This document shows positions 61,142-64,000 of a DNA stretch of 64,000 nt, piece after piece. Made by a program: the position numbers and the translations under genes. The notes beneath the pieces are model-generated. The model saw only the letters and a program-made list of their open reading frames with translations, did no database searches and was not told the origin of the DNA. The stretch is from Micromonospora sonchi (GTDB lineage: Bacteria; Actinomycetota; Actinomycetes; Mycobacteriales; Micromonosporaceae): the NCBI RefSeq assembly GCF_014646235.1, contig NZ_BMNB01000004.1, positions 62,001 through 126,000 of the forward strand, read 5' to 3'. Position 1 is the stretch's first letter. The number at the start of each line of letters is the position of its first letter.

Positions 61142-61681
61142 GTGCGGGTGATTTGGGTGAACGGCGCGTTCGGCGCTGGGAAGACGACACTGGCGCAGCA
61201 TCTGATCGCGGACGATCCCCAGCTGCTGCTCTTCGACGCCGAACTACCCGGGTTCATGCTCCGGGATATCGTGCCGCTACCGCCCAGCGGGGACTTCCAG
61301 GACCTGCGGGTATGGCGACGCAGCGTTGTGGACACGGCGGTCGCACTCGCGCAGGAGTACCAGCGGACACTGGTCGTCCCGATGACCGTCGTTGTGTGGC
61401 CCTACCTCGATGAGATCCTCACCGGGCTGCGTACCTGCGGCATGGACGTCGCGCACTACTTCATTACCGTTCCCACCGACATCATCCGGAGGCGGATCGA
61501 GGCGCAGTCGTTCTGGCCACAGGACCCAGCCCGGGACGCGCAGGTCCGCACATGGCGGCTGGCCCAGGTGGATCGGTGCGCCCAAGCGGCTCAGAATCTG
61601 CCGGACAGCACCATCACCCTCGACGGAACGCTGCCCGTGGAGCAACTGGCGGCAAGGGTGACAGGCGCAGCCCGGAGCTGA
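61142..61681 (+). CDS. P-loop ATP-binding kinase-like protein
   Basis: The 179-aa protein (GTG 61142, GGGAGAGACAAGTCC upstream) has the Walker A motif VNGAFGAGKTTLAQHL at the extreme N-terminus, then LLLFDAELPGFML and IIRRRIEAQSFWP. The AAA_33/chloramphenicol-phosphotransferase-like fold is likely. It is divergent from galU across 138 nt that presumably contain both promoters. Substrate unknown. Confidence 0.78.
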   Translation: MRVIWVNGAFGAGKTTLAQHLIADDPQLLLFDAELPGFMLRDIVPLPPSGDFQDLRVWRRSVVDTAVALAQEYQRTLVVPMTVVVWPYLDEILTGLRTCGMDVAHYFITVPTDIIRRRIEAQSFWPQDPARDAQVRTWRLAQVDRCAQAAQNLPDSTITLDGTLPVEQLAARVTGAARS

Positions 61682-61798
61682 CATTTCAGGGCCCTCAGGC
61701 AGGGATCCGACGCGCAGCCGTCGCCGATCCGGGTCCGTCATCACCGATGATCATTCCAGCGACAACGCGCCGATCATGAAATCGGGTCCTCGCACGGA

Positions 61799-62278
61799 CT
61801 ACATCTCGGTGCCGCCTCGTTGGCCGAACCGCAGTTGTGGCACGTCGTACAGGTCAGGGTTCGGCAGGCGGCTCATCCTCGGCGAGCTGATCTCGATGAT
61901 GAGCATCTCGGTGAGGAACTGGACCGTGGCATCCAACAGGTGACTGGTGTGGGCCGTCGCGCTGTGTTCCTTCAGTCCGACCGTGACGTGGATGTGGGGT
62001 TTGATCGTCTGGGTGCTCTCGTCCCAGGCGATGGTGCCGCCACCGAGCGCCTCGACGTTGGTCAGGTCGACGTGGGACCAGACCGGGGCGTCGGGGTTGT
62101 CGAGCCGCTGACAGGTGCCGACGATCCTCGCGGTGCTGAGGCCGGCGATGAAGACGGGGATGTAGCCCTGCTTGATTCCGTGTGCACGGCAGGTGTCGGT
62201 GAGGGCGGTGAAGAAGTCGTCGCCGTGGTCGAAGACGACGCCGATCATGCAGCCTGGGGTGAGTTCATGGCTACGCAT
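61799..62278 (-). CDS. PPC (DUF296)-domain protein
   Basis: The 159-aa protein has the small beta-barrel PPC pattern: GCMIGVVFDHGDDFFTALTD, FIAGLSTARIVG, then VEALGGGTIAWDE and KPHIHVTVGLKEHSA. The HIHVTVG segment supplies the conserved metal-binding histidines of bacterial PPC/DUF296 proteins. These form trimers, and some are DNA-binding in plants, but the bacterial role is unknown. Start ATG 62278 is uncertain; ATG 62344 would add 22 residues. Confidence 0.75.
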   Translation of the reverse strand: MRSHELTPGCMIGVVFDHGDDFFTALTDTCRAHGIKQGYIPVFIAGLSTARIVGTCQRLDNPDAPVWSHVDLTNVEALGGGTIAWDESTQTIKPHIHVTVGLKEHSATAHTSHLLDATVQFLTEMLIIEISSPRMSRLPNPDLYDVPQLRFGQRGGTEM

Positions 62279-62361
62279 TCGTGGTACTCGTCTCCAGTTG
62301 ATCGTTGCTGCCAGGGCAGCTATATCCACGTCAGGTGCCACCATTATGGAGTGGGGCCGGC

Positions 62362-63525
62362 CTATGGTTGGTCTCGCTGCAGAGAATGATTCGCTGGGTG
62401 GCTTTTCGTGTCGGCCGCATTCGGAAGCCGTCGGGTCTCGGCGGGTGTTTCACGGATGACGGCTTCTGTGGCGTCCAGTGCGACGGCGAGTTCGGCCAGC
62501 AAGGGTTCGGGTATGCCGCCGGTACCCAGGCCGCAGGCGGTGACCTGGTCGGTGAGTTGTTCGGCTTGTCGTTGGGTGAGGATGGCGCGGCATCCGGGGT
62601 GGGCGAGGACGTCCCGGGCGGCGTATCCGTCGGTGAGGGCTCGTTCGATGAGGTCGGCGGCGATGGGCTGTGCGGCAGGTTGCTCGACGCCGCCGAGCGC
62701 GTCGACGAGGCACATTCCGAGGCGGGTGTGGAACACGACGAGGCCTGGCGCGGTGGTGTCCAGCGTCTGGTAGGCGGCCACGGCGTGTCGTTGAGTGGTG
62801 CCCATGGTGGGCGCTGGCTGGCACAGCAGGGTCAGGGATGCGGTGACGGCGTGTTCCCACGGTTCGCCAGGCGCGGTACCGCGTAGGAGTTCCAGGGCGC
62901 GTGTCCGTCTGCCGGCGGTGGCGTGGGCGATGACGGCGATCTGCCGGCCGTCGAGCATGCGTCGACCGATGCCGTTGTGTTGGTGGAGCCGGTGGTAGGC
63001 GTCGTCCCATCGGCCGGCCGTGGCGAGAGCGTGTGCGCCGCTGGACAGCAGGACTGTCCAGAGCCACTGGCGGAGTTCGCGGTGTGCGGTGGGGCCGGGG
63101 GTGAGGCGTGCGGCGGGGATGAGGATGCCATCGATGGTGATGTCGGTCCGGGATGCGACGGCGTAGTAGAGGGCTTCGAGGAGTTTCCAAGCTCCGGAAC
63201 CGTCGCCGACGCGGGTGCGTAGCCGGGCGAGGTTGATGATGGGTTCGAGGCTGTGACTTGCTGTTCGGAAGTCGGACGCTGGGTCCGCGAGCGCGGAGCG
63301 GGCGAGCCGTGTCGACCATTGGTGGGCCAGGTCGGATCGTCCGCAGTCTGATGCGAGCAGCGCGGCGAGGTTGATCACGGCGGTCCCGGCGGCGGGGTCG
63401 TGGTCGCGGTTGGCGGCGGCAGCGCGGCGGGTCAGGCCGGCAACCCGCTCGGGCAGTGGGGTGCAGGCGGGTCGGGGTCGGGCGACGAGGGGAAATCTGC
63501 GGGCTTGCACCCCGGTCGGGTCCAT
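62362..63525 (-). CDS. Unrecognised 387-aa helical protein
   Basis: The protein is Ala/Leu/Arg-rich and helical with TPR-like stretches (GAHALATAGRWDDAYHRLHQ). No N-terminal HTH is evident. The start ATG 63525 overlaps the stop of the upstream SpaB_C-like gene (TGATG), so the two are coupled and may serve the same pathway. No catalytic motif is recognised. Confidence 0.65.
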   Translation of the reverse strand: MDPTGVQARRFPLVARPRPACTPLPERVAGLTRRAAAANRDHDPAAGTAVINLAALLASDCGRSDLAHQWSTRLARSALADPASDFRTASHSLEPIINLARLRTRVGDGSGAWKLLEALYYAVASRTDITIDGILIPAARLTPGPTAHRELRQWLWTVLLSSGAHALATAGRWDDAYHRLHQHNGIGRRMLDGRQIAVIAHATAGRRTRALELLRGTAPGEPWEHAVTASLTLLCQPAPTMGTTQRHAVAAYQTLDTTAPGLVVFHTRLGMCLVDALGGVEQPAAQPIAADLIERALTDGYAARDVLAHPGCRAILTQRQAEQLTDQVTACGLGTGGIPEPLLAELAVALDATEAVIRETPAETRRLPNAADTKSHPANHSLQRDQP

Positions 63526-64000
63526 CAGCTACCGCTTCCCGCCCTGGCCGTGGTAGCCGTCGCGGCGTGCGAGTGCTGGTTGGTGGCGTCTGCGCCCGGT
63601 GGGGTGGTGGGGTCTGGGCCGAAGATGACGGTGGCGGCGTGGGTGGCGAGGACGGCCTGGGTGGTCGCGGGAAGGCCGATCCGATTCATCGCGAAGATGA
63701 CGTGGTGGGCGAGGACGTCGCGCAGCCCACGGCGGAGGCCGCCGGTGTCAGCGAGGTGGGCCAGGTCGCGGCCGGCGGTGGTGAACGCGGCGGCCCAGTC
63801 CGCCGCTCTCAGGTGTGGCCGGGCCGGGTGGGTGAGGCTGCGCGCGTCGGTGCTCATGAGCCGGCGCAGCGCTGCTTGGAGAGCCAGTGTCTTGTCTGGG
63901 CTGGGTGTGTCGGGCGGGGGGCGGTGGTGGGCGACCTTGGACCAGACGTCTCCTTGTTCGTACCAGTCGAGGCGGGCCCCGCGCAGCAGGGTGCTGGCGA
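63525..64000 (-). CDS. C-terminal part of a thiopeptide/LanB-type (SpaB_C-like) protein, partial
   Basis: The frame is open to the window edge, so the N-terminus lies beyond it. Visible sequence includes RLDWYEQGDVWSKVAHHRP and GLRRGLRDVLAHHVIFAMNR followed by IGLPATTQAVLA. The HHVIFxxNRxGLP pattern is characteristic of thiopeptide-type bacteriocin biosynthesis proteins and the SpaB_C elimination domain of LanB dehydratases. It would catalyse or assist dehydration of Ser/Thr in a RiPP precursor. The tail is Ala/Thr/Gly-rich. Confidence is moderate because only about 158 residues are seen. Confidence 0.65.
   Translation of the reverse strand, partial: ASTLLRGARLDWYEQGDVWSKVAHHRPPPDTPSPDKTLALQAALRRLMSTDARSLTHPARPHLRAADWAAAFTTAGRDLAHLADTGGLRRGLRDVLAHHVIFAMNRIGLPATTQAVLATHAATVIFGPDPTTPPGADATNQHSHAATATTARAGSGS

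Noticed and set aside
1..64000. CRISPR array
   Set aside because: Scanning for evenly spaced direct repeats found only dispersed short palindromes and no spacer-like regularity.
1..64000. tRNA or rRNA genes
   Set aside because: No TTCGAAT/GTTCGAATCC arm with a matching acceptor stem and no rRNA signature was recognised; a tRNA scan was not possible.

Overview
The window is very GC-rich DNA with frequent GTG starts, short intergenic gaps and many 4-nt ATGA/GTGA gene overlaps. It also carries Lsr2, LysM-BTAD and Tad genes. Together these point to a filamentous actinomycete, most likely Micromonosporaceae (family level is inference; actinomycete is firm). No rRNA, tRNA, CRISPR array, integrase, transposase or recognisable relaxase was seen.

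Region A (1-26,994, all genes on +) looks like part of a conjugative or mobilisable element. It opens with a 0.5-kb region holding six copies of an 11-bp palindrome (CCTGTCACAGG) upstream of a sigma-factor-like gene. A tightly coupled Gram-positive type IV secretion operon follows: pilin-like protein, polytopic TrbL/VirB6-like protein, PrgI-like protein, VirB4 ATPase and a TraG/HerA-like coupling ATPase. Next comes a replication-relaxation family protein. A long train of mostly unrecognised accessory genes follows, punctuated by perfect GC-rich hairpins. It includes an Lsr2-like nucleoid protein, a two-HTH regulator, a GGDEF diguanylate cyclase, a bifunctional SLT-like/M23 cell-wall hydrolase and a MoxR ATPase paired with a metallopeptidase-VWA protein. 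Several accessory proteins follow a short, RBS-bearing ORF that overlaps the main gene. The region ends in a truncated HAD-like ORF.

Region B (26,995-29,339) has lower GC and only one convincing gene, a 500-aa protein with an N-terminal SEC-C zinc motif.

Region C (29,340-43,338) is a complete Tad/Flp pilus locus on the minus strand. In transcription order it holds a lipoprotein, an exported protein, CpaB, TadZ, TadA, TadB, TadC, an Flp-like pilin, two TadE-like pseudopilins, TadG, a giant LysM-BTAD protein and a DUF2637/SpdB-like membrane protein. Two small winged-helix regulators and the prepilin peptidase are encoded divergently on +.

Region D (43,339-52,680) holds ordinary chromosomal-type genes: two unknown proteins, two Nudix hydrolases, an SDR epimerase-like protein, an XRE-TPR regulator, a serine-kinase-like ATP-binding protein and a GFA-family protein.

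Region E (52,791-61,681) is an unusual nucleotide-centred group. A minus-strand unit encodes Nudix, ABC transporter, P-loop kinase, standalone NrdJ-type TSCPD domain, nucleotidyltransferase-fold protein and 5'-3' exonuclease. A second XRE-TPR regulator, a 2H phosphoesterase, a GalU-like uridylyltransferase and another P-loop kinase lie beside it.

Region F (61,799-64,000) encodes a PPC-domain protein, a helical unknown and the C-terminus of a thiopeptide/LanB-type (SpaB_C-like) protein. A RiPP gene cluster may therefore continue past the window edge.
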